DNA of 64,000 bases from Paroedura picta (taxonomy: Eukaryota; Chordata; Lepidosauria; Squamata; Gekkonidae): NCBI RefSeq assembly GCF_049243985.1, contig NC_135373.1, positions 85,314,213 through 85,378,212 of the forward strand. The letters run 5' to 3'. A program made the translations under genes and the position numbers. Position 1 is the first letter of the stretch. Every line of letters begins with the position of its first letter. The notes under the pieces are model-generated. The model had not been told where the DNA came from and searched no databases. It was given only the letters and a program-made list of their open reading frames with translations. Below are positions 24,701-37,800 of this stretch, in pieces.

Positions 24701-25717
24701 GGTTTGTTATGACCTCAGGCATGTCAAAACTATTGTTAGTAAACTGGCATGCAGTGGCAAACTAACTGCCACTGGAAACCATTCCTGAAGTTAAGCTATA
24801 TATGAACAGCATAGCAATTCAGAAATAGCTACCTTTGTATGGCTGATATTAGCTGGTAGGCCCTTCATTCATATTGAATGTATAAAGCTATCAAATGTTT
24901 ACAAGAGTTTCATATACAATTGAGAAACTCTGTCACCCAGCAGAGCTTATCCTTTCTCCACCCAAAGTGGAGTCACAACATCTATGTTTCTGCGTTTAAT
25001 TATAAACTTTCTCTGAAGATTCCAAATTTTGTTTAAGTACTTAATTTGTCATGAGGGACTGATGTTTAGAAAGAGTGGATAAAAGTCCCATGGAGCTCAC
25101 TGACCTATTCACAAGCTTTTGCAAATTGTCATTTTGTTACATCTTCTGAATCAGTGGAACCAACACAAGTTAATATTCATAATCAAAGGATAACCATAGA
25201 TAAGGAGCAAGTTACTGAAATATCACAGGATTAATGAAATGCTGATAGGACTGGTAATCTACTGCCTTTTAATGGCAATGAACAGCCGAACATTTATTCT
25301 TTGTAAGACTGAATATCTCAAGTTGACATCACTGAACATTTCCTAATAAACTGGGATGACAACTTCTATTAAACTTAAGAGTTTTCAACATCACCTGGGT
25401 GTATTATTTGGTTATAACAAAAATATGTCTTTGAATTACCAGTCTGACATTTTCAGAACTGGTTTATATCACTGACGCATACAACATATTGGAATATGCA
25501 AGGCAGGAATCCGGCATCTGAAAGTCACAAAGAATAAGGTACTGGCACATATGCATTGTCCATGTCATCTGGCTAGGACGGAATATTACAGACATTGCTC
25601 CATGTGGTCTCTTGTCTCTTGGATAACGTTGCATTATTTGAATCCAACCTGAGCATAAAATATGGTCCTAGAAGAGTATAATTCTTTCTGTTCCATGTAG
25701 TTTTCTTCCCAGGCATT
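21770..25717 (-). other. OSBPL8: OSBPL8 3' untranslated region, about 4 kb
   Basis: The region follows the stop codon directly and is AT-rich with no recognisable SINE, LINE or hAT copy in nearly 4 kb, unlike the DNA on both sides. The length agrees with the long 3' UTR known for human OSBPL8. A candidate AATAAA hexamer (minus strand) lies at 21791-21796, giving an estimated end near 21770; further hexamers occur inside, for example near 22900 and 23000, and could give shorter forms. The end point is inferred. Confidence 0.7.
21791..21796 (-). terminator. Candidate distal poly(A) signal of OSBPL8
   Basis: The plus strand reads TTTATT, so AATAAA on the minus strand, about 3.9 kb after the stop codon and at the edge where repeat-free sequence ends. 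It is the most distal hexamer that fits the expected UTR length. Confidence 0.5.
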
Positions 25718-25850
25718 CTATTTAAACCAGTAATTAATTATAAGCTGTAGAAGAATCATGAGCAAAATGAAGACATAATGTTTGAACTGAAAAAAATTAT
25801 CTTGAGTTGGTGAGTTTGAAGTCATTCGGGTTCGCAAAGCCATGATGTCC
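25718..25850 (-). CDS. OSBPL8: OSBPL8 last coding exon: tail anchor and stop
   Basis: This coding part completes a split Arg codon and encodes [20 protein letters not shown] then [20 protein letters not shown] and WFK, stop TAG at 25718-25720. [18 protein letters not shown] is the single hydrophobic segment that anchors ORP8 in the ER membrane from the cytosolic side. Acceptor TTTGTAG at 25851-25852. Human reads NIMALRNHLVSSTPATDYFLQQKDYFIIFLLILLQVIINFMFK, so the juxtamembrane part is diverged but hydrophobicity is kept. Confidence 0.97.
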
Positions 25851-28800
25851 CTACAAAACATTAAGAAAAAAGAGTAAGATAAGTCCACAGTACCAATTTT
25901 GAGGTTAGCATAGATCCAAAAAAATCCAGATAATAGATTAGTCAGCTCAAATTTCAAAAGTCCAGCCTCAGAGACTAGGCATGGCTTTCAGGACTTGAGA
26001 GCTGACTGATCAAGCCTGCCTGTGTTTCAAAAGTCTGACAATCCAGCAGCTACAACCAGCCAGCAGGCTGCTGGTGCCTGGAAGGGCCAGAAAGAGGTAT
26101 TGGGGCTCCTTCCACCAGAAGATTTACAGGTGCCATGGCACCTGATTTGTTGTACCCCATATAAAAGGAAGCTATTTTTTTCAATCCAGCTTTAATCATT
26201 AGGAAAGTTACATCACTGTGAATCACCCCAGCTTCCAAGTGATACTCTTGAGGTGGTTACCATTACCACATTGCCTGCATTTTGTTCCCCTTCACTTTGT
26301 TGGTGCCCAAGACCTTTCAAGTCATTATTTTTGCTCTATAACTGGGGATGGAATCCTTCCCTACAATGAACTTTTCCCTGCCCAAAGAGTACTATATTTT
26401 GTTTGTTGTTGGATACCTGAGGCATATGATCATGCTTTTTCCCTTTTGGATTTATCAGCTTCCTAGCCACCCCTGCATTGGCATTAGCCCCTATTAAGAA
26501 TTGGCTGGAGGAGATATATATTTTTATCAGCAGCTAACACACTGACAGAGCAGCAGCCACACAACAACAATAGCTGGAAGATGCTGAGGCCTGGAAAGAA
26601 GACATTAACATACTTGTACTCCAATGATGTGACAGTGTGCATGCATGCACACATGCTCGCTGTAATCCTGATGGATTTTGTAAGTTGCCTTGATGGCATA
26701 TATAGTGAAATGGTAGAAGACAAAAATGTCTTAAGGATTAAACTTTCCTGCAGAAGTTAAATAACTCCTCTTTCAAAACGCTAGAATCTCCACCACAGCA
26801 AATAAAAAATATCAGTTATCCAAAGATTATATAATATGGGACTTGTAGGACTGTCATACTGTTTACTTATCATAGATTAAGAACCCAGAACGCTTAACAG
26901 ATGAGACCCATCTATATATAGTCTTAGAGGAAACTATTGTACCTCCAATTATGACACAGGCTATTCTGCTATTAGAATATTCCTTTACTTTTAAAGAAGC
27001 ACAGAAAATTATATCAATCCAAGACGTACAGTAAAACCTGTGGAACAGGTACTCTTTGTTCTTCTCATTGAACTGCAGCATTATTGCTATAAAGAAGCAT
27101 GAAGACACAATGCCGTCTATGCAGCCCTGGCTCAGTCTCCAAACGCAACACAAAAGAGCAGGTAATTCTGCATGCTTCTTAGCAAGTGCTCACGGCTCCC
27201 TGAGAAGGCATTCATACTACGGTGACAAGGGAAAAATTTGGTATAAAGTATTTAGTCAGTCCTCAACTCCAATAAACAGGAAGTTGGTTTAAATTCAACA
27301 GGGCCCCTCTTTTTAAAAAAAGTCAGATATGGGAGTCTGACTACCTTCTGATTTCTTCCTGAGTCTCCCGTATAGATTCAATGGCACTTTGCAGTTCTCC
27401 AAGGTCTACCATTTTCTTCCGGATTCTTGTACTGTGCTTCAGTTGTGCTTTGAAAGTAATTCACAGTATACAGAATAAGGTATATATAAAAAAAACAGTA
27501 TGTTAATTCATTTTAAAAATCACAGTAATATCTGCATTTTCTGTTATGGGTCAGGCAGTGTACAATAAACTTGTTATATTACAATATCCTCAGCCTAAGG
27601 TAGAAGAAATGAGACATCAGTGTTAAATATTAGCATTGCTATTAAACATACTAAAGAAAGCAGAAATAAACCTACTTACCTTCACTTCCCGAGGAGTCCT
27701 GATTATCAGGTTCTGGTGAAGAGAAGCCACACTCTCCTTTCTTCGACGTAGCAGACCTCTTAATTTTTGCAACATTAACCTGAAATTCATAACATTCCAG
27801 AGCTTGGAAGATTCATTTACTTCCTTCCTTTACCTCACCATTCTTCCCAATGGGGCCCCAAAGTAGTTTACATTGTTGTCATCCCCAGTGTTTCATACTC
27901 ACAACAAACCTGTGAGACAAGTGATGCTGAAAGTGTGTGATTAGCCCAAAATAACTCAGCAAGCTTCTATAGCAGTCTCTCCAAGATCTTAGCTCAACAG
28001 TAGGGGTGTGCATTCAGATCTACCTGAGCTGAAAAATACCTTCCTGAGTATATTTCAGCTTCCCAAATGAATGGGTTTTCTTGGAAAACCCTCACTGACC
28101 AAACAAACCTCCAAAAAAATCTAGGGAATTACCAGAATACCTGAAAACAGTCATCCCAACCAGGATCTCCCTGCACTGTATAAGAAGCCATTCTAACCAG
28201 AGTCTGTGTGCGGCAGGGAGAGACCTCCCCATTGCATGCAGTTCCTGGGACCACCTTTTCCTTAAGTGCAGTTTAAACCTAAGTTTAAGCTTAAGGTTCT
28301 GGTAATCACCTTTAAGGCCATATGCGGTTTGGGCCCAGTGTATTTGAGAGACCGCCTCCCTGCCTATACTCCCAAAAGTGTCTTACGCTCCGCCACCTCC
28401 AACTGGCTGTGGATCCCTGGCCCCAGAGAAGCACGTTGGACCTCAACAAGGGCCAGAGCCTTCTCGTTCCGGCCCCCATCTGGTGGAATGAGCTCCCTGA
28501 GGAGATCAGAGCCCTGCCTGAACTTCCACAGTTCCACAGGGCCTGCAAGAGAGAGCTCTTCCATCAGACATTCGCTTGAGGGCGACCGACTCAGAACACC
28601 TGCTGGTCCCCCCAGACGCCTGCCCATGAGTCTCCCAATGTTACTGTTAATTGTTATTTATATTATTTATATTATAAATGTGGTTTTGTAATCTTTTGAT
28701 GCTTTATTGAAAGTTGTTTTGACGTTATAGTCTGTATAATGTTCCATGTAAGTTATATAATGTTCAGTGTAAACCGCCCAGAGCTGCAAAGAAATGGGTG

Positions 28801-31800
28801 GTATAGAAATCTAAATAAAATAAATAAATAAACCATGCTTCAGGAGGAGCCATTCCAGCTCTGGTATTAGGCTGGGTTTGTTTTTTGTTTTTTTTAAGAA
28901 ACTGGTATTAAAAATTTTGGGATTTCCCCCAAAATACCAGATCTGAATATCATTACTGGTATTGGGATTTTTCAGAAATAGTGATTTTTTTTTAGGTCCA
29001 GTAGACCGAAACGAAACACAAAATACTGGGTAAAAGATCTGCATATCCCTACAACAGTCTTAGCCTTTTTCAACCTTTTGACCATAGAGGAGCCCCTGAA
29101 ATAATTTTTCAGGCTTCAAGAAGCCCCAGAAGTGATGTCAGCTGGCCATGCCTCTCTGTCATGATTCCCAGAATTGGCATATTACCAGAAGTTACATCAC
29201 CACCTGTGTTGACAGTTCTGAGGAGGACTGAGGAGGGGAGAGACAGGAGGCAGTTAAGATGGGAGTACGTGTGCAGGCTCCACTTCTTCCCAGATGCAGA
29301 AACCATGAGAGAATTCACTCATGCTCAAGAGGGGAGGAGGGGGAGCAATGGAAAGGGCCAGTTCCCCAGCTTGTGGCCGTCCATTAAGGCAGGAGGGGAA
29401 AGGCCGTAGACCCCCCTCCAGAGATCCCAAGGACCCCCCAGGGGTCTGTGGACCCTGGCTGGGAATCCCTGGTCTAACCACTATACAGCACTAGTTATGG
29501 TAGAACAGATGCTTGTCAGATATGCAATGCTACCCATTCATCTTTGAAGTAATAGGCAAATCTAGTTAATTGACATCAAGGACTAGAAATTATTTTGAGA
29601 GATTAACTACAAAACTGAGGCAGATATTTTTAAAGGAATAATTAAATCATTTTTTTCATGATATATCACTTAAGGGAAAGCTGCAAGTAAAATGAACTAT
29701 CTCCAAGATAACAGACTAAAAATTTAAAAAACAAATTGTGAAGAAAATTTGCATTCTTCCACCTTCATATTGTACTGTATTTCATAAAACATACCATTGG
29801 TGTCCGATGTCTCACTTTCGTCTGGATGGCGCCATCTTTTTCGAATTGTATCATATCGTTTAGTGGATCCCATGGTCTTGTACTGTGGGTAGAGGATGGA
29901 TACAGTTTTAAAAAATTCCAAGAGAAAAGGAGAGATTTCAACTGGTTATTAATTTAGGACATGGCATCTCATATGAAATGCATTCATGCTGATCATTTGT
30001 TCCCATATGTCTCAACTTGATCTGGATGAAGATAGCCTCAATTATTATAAAATATCAAGAAGTATCGAATGTAAGAGATATTTAACACTACTTGCAGCCG
30101 GATCAAGTGGGGCTGGTGGGGGCTGGGCAGCTCTCCAGCAGTCCCAGGACAGAGCTTCTTAGCATTCAGCAGGCTGAGAGGCCCTCATTAGCAGGCCTTG
30201 CTTAGTAGGCCAAGAGGCTCTCGTTAGCAGGTCCTGCTTAGCAGACCCTCCACCATGACCCCTTTGCCCAGGGCCCTCTTCCCTTACCTTCTGCTGGTTG
30301 CAGGCACTGAGGCACGTCTGAGAGCAAAGAGGCTAGAGTCCAGGGAGAGAGGATGGGAGCTGCAGGAGCAGGGCCAATCAGGGTGCAGCCGGCTGCACCC
30401 TCATTGGCCCTATTCCAACTTTGACAGCCAGACATGTTCCACCCCCAAGGCTGATTCACAAATATATAGAGGAACCATGGATAAGGATATGTTCTACACA
30501 AATTGAGTAGCCAATCACAAAGAAACTTACAAAAAATCCCAGCCAACTACGTTAAATTTCTCTACTACATTGAGATTAAGAGAGGCAAGACTGAAATTAA
30601 AAGCACATTACAGTTTATGCTTCTTTATGTGTGTACAGTGTGCACACATGTATGAATATGTAAATATAGAAGAAAGAGAAGAGTTGGTTCTTATATGCCA
30701 CTTTTCTCTAACTGAAGGAGTCTCAAAGTGGCTTACATTCGCCTTCCTTCCTCTCCCCACAACAGACAACCTGTGAGGTGGGTGAGGCTGAGAGTCCTGA
30801 TATTACTGCTCGGTCAGAACAGCTTTATCAGTGCTGTGGCGAGCCCAAGGTCACCGAGCTGGATCCATGTGGGGGAGCGCGGAACCAAACTCACATTGCC
30901 AGATTAGAAGCCTGCACTCCTAACTACTACATCAAGTCAGCTCTCTATGCATCACTCTTCATCTCTAGTCTCTGGACAAAACCTGTTGAAAGCTTAACTC
31001 ATTTCAGTGGGCACAGGTTGGGGATAGCTGGTGTCAGACTGAATGCAAGGCATACTGGGAACAACAATGGATGCATTCTATTGAAAAGCCCCCCCCAAAA
31101 GCAGTTGTTCACATGTCTCACATTTTCATTTTTGTTGGTCTTAATAAAAGGAATACTCATAGGGCTGGAAGGAACCTCCAAGGTCATCTAGTCCAGTGGC
31201 CTTTCTGAGGCTGGGGACTGGTAGGGCAGTGGGCTGTGCCCGCACATGCGCGAATGTGTCATGCGCGGCCAAAATCGCGCATGCGTGGCACTTTCGCGCA
31301 TGCGCGATTTCGGCCCTGATTTCCTCTCCCCGCCCTCCCGCAGTAAGAAGCTTCCCGGGCCGCAAGCTTGTGGCCTGGGAAGTTTTTTACTGCGGGGGGG
31401 GGGGAGAGGGAGCCACGGCACCGGGCCGCAGCCCGCAGGTTGGGGACCACTGATCTAGTCCAACTCCCTGCAGAATGCAGGAAATTCACAACTACTTGCT
31501 CACCCACAGTGACCCCAATTCCATGTCCAGATTAAACGCCACCCTCCAAAAAAAGAACCAGAATCCCTGGTAATTCTGGTCTGGAGTAAATTTGCCTTCT
31601 GACCCCAAAGTGGCAATTAACATTTCCCTGGGCATGCAAGAAAGAGCTACAAGAGTCAAGCTCAGACACAATCCCTTCTGCCCACCAACTTACAATCTGC
31701 ATATTCTTTTGTTTTTGATCAATATTAATACTTGCAACTTCTTTCTACTTGGAGAATACCTAATATAGGCGTTCTTAATAGAAGTTTACCAGCCAGGGGA

Positions 31801-34800
31801 AAATGAACCTGGAAAAACAATTTTCTTATAGATTTCCCTCACAACACAGCAGAATATATGCTAAAATTTGGCTTATATTTACTTTCTACTTTATATACCA
31901 AGTAAAAACCCTAACCCAACATTGTGAATATAAGGACTACCATGATCTTCGATTAATCTCAGCTTTTTAAAGGGATCTTAGTGTCTTGACTGTAATTGAC
32001 AAACTGCTCATTTTTGTACTTTTAATGGGCTACTTCCATTTTTGAAACATATCAGAATAAAACTAAGTTCAAAGACACAAACAAGACAATAAAATACACA
32101 TGCATAAAAACAACAATTAAAAATGGTAGCAAGGAGAGGTCATGGAATGAATGTCAGATAAAACAAAAAGTCTTATGGTAGAGGACAGCAACAGAAAGAA
32201 ACAGTTGATTCAACTTTGAGGAGTTCCAGAGCTTTAATGACGTGACTAAGAAGGCCCTCTCACGGATTCCAACCTGCCTGAAGGCCAGGGCACCCAAAGC
32301 AGGTCCTTGGAAGATAACTGCAGGGCTAAGCAGTCAAAGCTGGTAAAAGGCACTGCTGGCCACACTTCCACTTACTTCTCCAGCAATAGGCCTATATCCA
32401 AGAGCACTGCCATACTACGGGCCTATGCCTTCAAAGGAGTGCAGCCTCATCCAGAAAGGGTGATGGGTCTTGAGTTAGACCTTCAGTTTACCAAAAGCAC
32501 TTCCGTCTTGTCAGCATTAGGCATTTAAGACAGCTAGGCATCCTACAGACACATTACAGAATGGACAGAGAAACACCATGGCCTGAAAACTGAGGTCATT
32601 GCCCCTTCATCCAGCCTGATAAAGTGTTCTGGAAAACTTGAAAACTTGCATACTGTTTTGTGTTATTTTGTTTTGTTTTAATAAAAGTATTATTTAACTA
32701 TTGTTCTTGTGCTTTAAATTAATGCCATTATTTGCAACTATTTAGTACTTTTTAAAAAATAGTAGTGTGGGAATATCTCAAGCTCTCACTGTTTCCTGAG
32801 ATCAACAAATTTGTGATTGTCCCACTAACTCTTGCAATCACTGGTGTTTACAATGCAGTTAAAGAGAGCATCAGTGCAGGCTGAACAAAGGAATATTATA
32901 GAACGCACAAGCTGCCTTATATTGAATCAGGGGATAAAAAATAAGGAAAAGATTGATGGTGCAAAATAAAGTAAAATGTATTTTATTACTCAGCTAAAAC
33001 TCCCAACATTCCATATGCTGACCACTGATTATCAGGGTCAGTACTATCTACTAAGATGGGCAGTGGCTCTCCTGATTCTCAATCAGAGGTCTTTCACATC
33101 ACCTGCTATCTGGTTCTTTTAACTGGAGAAGCCAGGGATTTAACCTGGGACCTCCTGCATGCAACAGACGCTCTTTTACTGAATCACAGCCCCTCCACAA
33201 AGAAAGTTTGATATATGAGTGTGTGCACACAAATTTGCACTGAATGCAAATCTTAATCATATGTGACACACTAAATGCAGTACGAGCAGCTTGGGGACTG
33301 AAGCATTTAGGAGAGATAGTAACGTACAAAGTGGCAGCCATGAAGATGAACAAATCCAACCGTTTGGAAACAACTTGCCCCTTACATGAAGCCACACTGA
33401 ACTGATTACAACCAGAAAACTGAACCAAACCCTATAGAAATTGGTCAGAATTGCACACTGTTAGAAATTCATAAGGTGAAATTTAACACTACATAACAGT
33501 TTCATGCACATTATGATATTTAGCACAACCCAACACTAAGTGTTCCCAGGTCTGTGCCAGATTGCAGCCTCAACAGAATACAACAGGTTCTTTCAAAGTG
33601 GTTTGTTATTATCCTAAGAAGCAAAAACAAAACATCAGTTCTCCAACTTACTCTGCATATTTGTAATTCCATTCTCCTGTGAGTGGATCTTGTTCAAACA
33701 ATCTGCACATCCACTCTTCATCATGAGCTTTCCTTTCTTTTGCAGCTTTTCTCTGAGCTTCCTCCAAAACACATTTCTCCTGCGTTGCTTCTGTTTGGTC
33801 TTTGTTATTTATAGCGCGGGTAACATGTTGCCAAAGTCTAATGGATAAACATAATGGGGAAAAAGTCAGAGTTTGATCAAAAGACTGCAAACTGATTTCT
33901 GTTGTATTAACACCAAAGAATTCTGTGAACTTAAACAATTTCACCATTTTCTTTCCTATTACAATTTTTCTCCCCAATGTATAGAAAGTAGTTGTTCAAA
34001 TTTCTGCATTCTGTTACACACTAAATGAAAGCATGATTTTCACTCTCCACCCTCTCCATTTCAACCATTCGCCTATAGGTTTCCTGCATTTGACCGGCTT
34101 TGCCATGTATTAGAACGCGTGCTCAGAGCAAACTTACTTCTCTGATTCAAAGTCACTTTGCTCCTCAAACTTCACTGTGTATCTTCTTAATCTGTGCTGT
34201 CTGATTTCAGGTGTTGGATTCCAGAATGTCTCTGAAACAGCTGTCTTTTTATCCCTAATAATAACTTCACTGTCCTGTAAAGTTTAATGTATTAGATTAC
34301 TTTAGTAGCCAGAGAGTAAACAACTTAAAGTCAATATGAACAAAGAGTCCTTCTGAAAGTCACTTTTTGCAACCAAGGCATTTGTTATACCAGTTTGGCA
34401 TACATGGCTGAGGACAGCTGAAAGTCAAAGCTGAAAATAGATCTCCTAATTTCAGCATCAACGACTTCATTTAAGGGTATGAAACTATTCACTGTCAGAT
34501 TCTGACCTGTTGTGTAGTAATTTCTGTAACTTACTGCTAGGTGATCCACCAATACAATCCTCACTGATTCCGGATCAGTTCTGACATCAAGAAATGCAAC
34601 CTGTTCCCATGCTAATGATGACTTGGTGAACCAGCAGCATAAGATACATCCACTTGTGGGTCACTATACCACTAGAACTATTATAATATATTCTACTGAA
34701 TTTATATTTGCAAGGAATTGTTTAAGTTGGAACATTAAATCTACTTAAAACAGTGGTCCAGCATCCAGCATAGTGGCTAACCAGTTACTTTGGAGGGTCA

Positions 34801-37800
34801 CTGGCAGTCTTCAAGCACTTTTCTTGGATGCTTTAGGACTGATCCTGCGTTGAGCAGGGGGTTGGACTAGATGGCCTGTATGGCCCCTTCCAACTCTATG
34901 ATTCTATGATTCAAATAGGGCATAGAGGCCAGGGCCCTCATCTGACTTTGCCTCTTAGTACTGAAATTCAGGGCTTTCCTGCTTCTCAATGTGGAGGTTT
35001 CCTTTAGTCAACATGGCTGTAGCCACTGATATATCTTTCCTCCATGAAGCTGTCTAACCCTTTTAAAAGCTATCCATGCCAGTGGCCATCACTACATCAT
35101 CTGGCAGAAAATTCCATATTTTAATCACTCTGTGTAAAGAAATATTTCCTTTTGTCCATCCTGAATCCATTGCATGTCAGCTTTACTGCATGCCCTTAAA
35201 TTCTAATATTTTGAGAGAACAATATATCTTTGTCAACTCTTTATAAGTCTCCATCATGACCCTTCTTAATTGTTTCTTTGCTAAACTAAGGTGTCCCAGA
35301 GTCTTCAGGAAAGGTGCTCCAACCCCTTCATCATCTTGGTTGCCTTCTTCTGTATTTCTTCCAGCACTGCAGTAACCTTTTGGGGATACAGTGACCAGAA
35401 ATGCACATAGAGGGATTGTGTTATTGTATAGTATGCCATAATCAAATCTATGAGAGCATCCCTATACTGCTGAAAAGGTAAGTCTATAGATATTATATAT
35501 AAGCACACTTCTGGGAACTGAGGAAGAGTAAGTTTATCATCAGTGAGCAACTGTGACCATATGGATTCAGACTGTTCCAGCAATACTCTCCTTGAGAAGG
35601 TATTTATTCCTATTTCCTTATAAACATAATTACATACTGTTTCTTGCAAGTGAATCATCAACCAGAAATGGTTTCATGAAATAATTAAGGTACTTTGAAC
35701 TCAGTAGAACAAAACCGGAATATAATTTTTTAGTCCTTGTCTTCCCTAACCAGCTTCTGCTGACAGAATCCCATCAAATCAACTCTTGTTTATCCTCTTA
35801 ACTCAAGCACCAATTTATGTTAACCAAACACTAGGAACAAACAAAAAATAGGATTTTGTCTGAAAATAATGATCCATGTTTATATAGGGCAGGGGTTCTC
35901 AACCATTTTGTGCCTCTGTGACATGGCACAGTAGACAGAGCCACAAAATGGCTGCCACAATATATATAGTCAGCCACAACACAGCTGCCACAGTTTACCT
36001 TCAGTCACACAGTGAAGATCTTTTTCCTGTGGTGGCAGTTGATGGCAAAGCAATATATTTTTTTTAATCTGCATAGTCAATCAAGTCTCCAATGGGCAAT
36101 CAGAAGCCTTGCTAGAAGAAATCCTATTTGGCCCCACCCACTTCCTAAAAATATCTGGCAGGTGCCAGTAAAAGTGGTGGGGACCTCTGGTATCAAGGAA
36201 CAAGACAACATCTTACAAGAAAGCAGGGCTAGCACAGAAGCAACACCTCTATGAAGCCTGCCAATACCCCCTGTTGTGTCATGATGAGATCTGTGCTCTT
36301 ATGACCTTGCAACTATGAGTTTCAGTCTAGTCAGTTTTCATTATTCAACAGGAATTATTTTGTGACAAACTTATCTTAATTTGCCAAAATCAGTGTCAAA
36401 ATGTGTGGAGCCTGCTCAGGGCTATATACATCTCAACAATGACTTCTTTAACCGTTTGATATTTTTTGTCATGATTTTTAGGTTAGAAAACTGATTCCAT
36501 AGTTATACTTTATACAGAACTATATATGAATGTAACAGGATAAAGAAGCAGGCAAAGATGAATACTCCACACATCCTATGAACCTGGAAAGATTATGTCA
36601 TCCCTGCTCATTTATATTTTGTTCATGTCCCTGGAAACATACATTAAAATACCTAACTGGACTGGGAAACTGAAGTACTAAGAATGAGCAAAGTAGACAT
36701 GGAATGATTGTACAATGGTTACTGATATTCTGTCTAAATTACAATACAGATCAATCTCCAGGACACATCAAACCTTTGACATAATTTGAGTATCAATTCA
36801 GAACTTACCCAATGGCCCTCTAGGGTAGCCAAAACTTCTTTGCCTAGCTTAATTTTCCCCAGTATTTGATTAACACTGTCATTGTTGCCTAAAAATGGCT
36901 ATTAAAGAAAAGAGATCAGAAAGTTTGAGAAAGATGCCCAACATTCAGATACTTGTTCTAAAACACTTCACTGTGTATGAGAGCACCGCCAGCATATTTT
37001 TTTTGGTTCACATTATTTATTTATTTAGATTTGTATACCGTCCTCCCTTGCAGCTCAGAGTGGTTTACTAAGAACATAAAGTGTGTGATACAAAGCAACA
37101 TAGTACAATAACAGTGTTATTAATGTGGTATTGTCAACATAGTCATAACATAGGTAACATTTATTTTGCAGAAAGTTGAATCACAGTAATTCCCACATAC
37201 TTCCTACGGAAGGGGTCATTGTACATATTTCTGTCATATCATTCTAGATTTGTCCAAATACAACGCCTGTAATAGTCATGCCCCTTCCACAAGTATTATC
37301 TGAGCAGCAACCATGTGTAACATGGTTGGAGATACCCACTTCTATGAAAAAAAGAAATGCAAAACATCGTAAGACATCACCATTAATGTATAACCATATG
37401 ACAGATTCCATAAATTACTGCAGTATTAAATTTAGTAATCTGGAATTTTCCCCAAGAACATAAATCAACATGTCCTTGGTTTAAATTAATTGGTTTCATT
37501 TCCTGTAGCACTTACATGAGGACATGGTTCTTTCCCACCCTTTCCTGAGACTTCCAAAACACAGGTGCTAGATGGTACCATGGAGCTTTTGGGGGGGCTG
37601 CAACGAGGGAGGAGAAGTAGATGAAATCACCCATCTTTCCCTCTTCTGGCAGTGGATATTACCATGGCACAGGAACAGTGTCACCATGGTTCCGGCTGCT
37701 CAGTATAGCACCAAGGTCATATGGCCTTGCTGTCCACGAGTTCCACAGCCTCCATTATCAGTATTTTGTAAGAACTGGTGCTACCGGGGGAAGGATAAGA

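Noticed and set aside
29724-29921. Frame reading [11 protein letters not shown] on the minus strand
   Set aside because: It overlaps the OSBPL8 exon at 29795-29882 in the wrong frame.
33119-33197. tRNA-Ala gene
   Set aside because: Arms are mismatched and the sequence continues into a SINE body.
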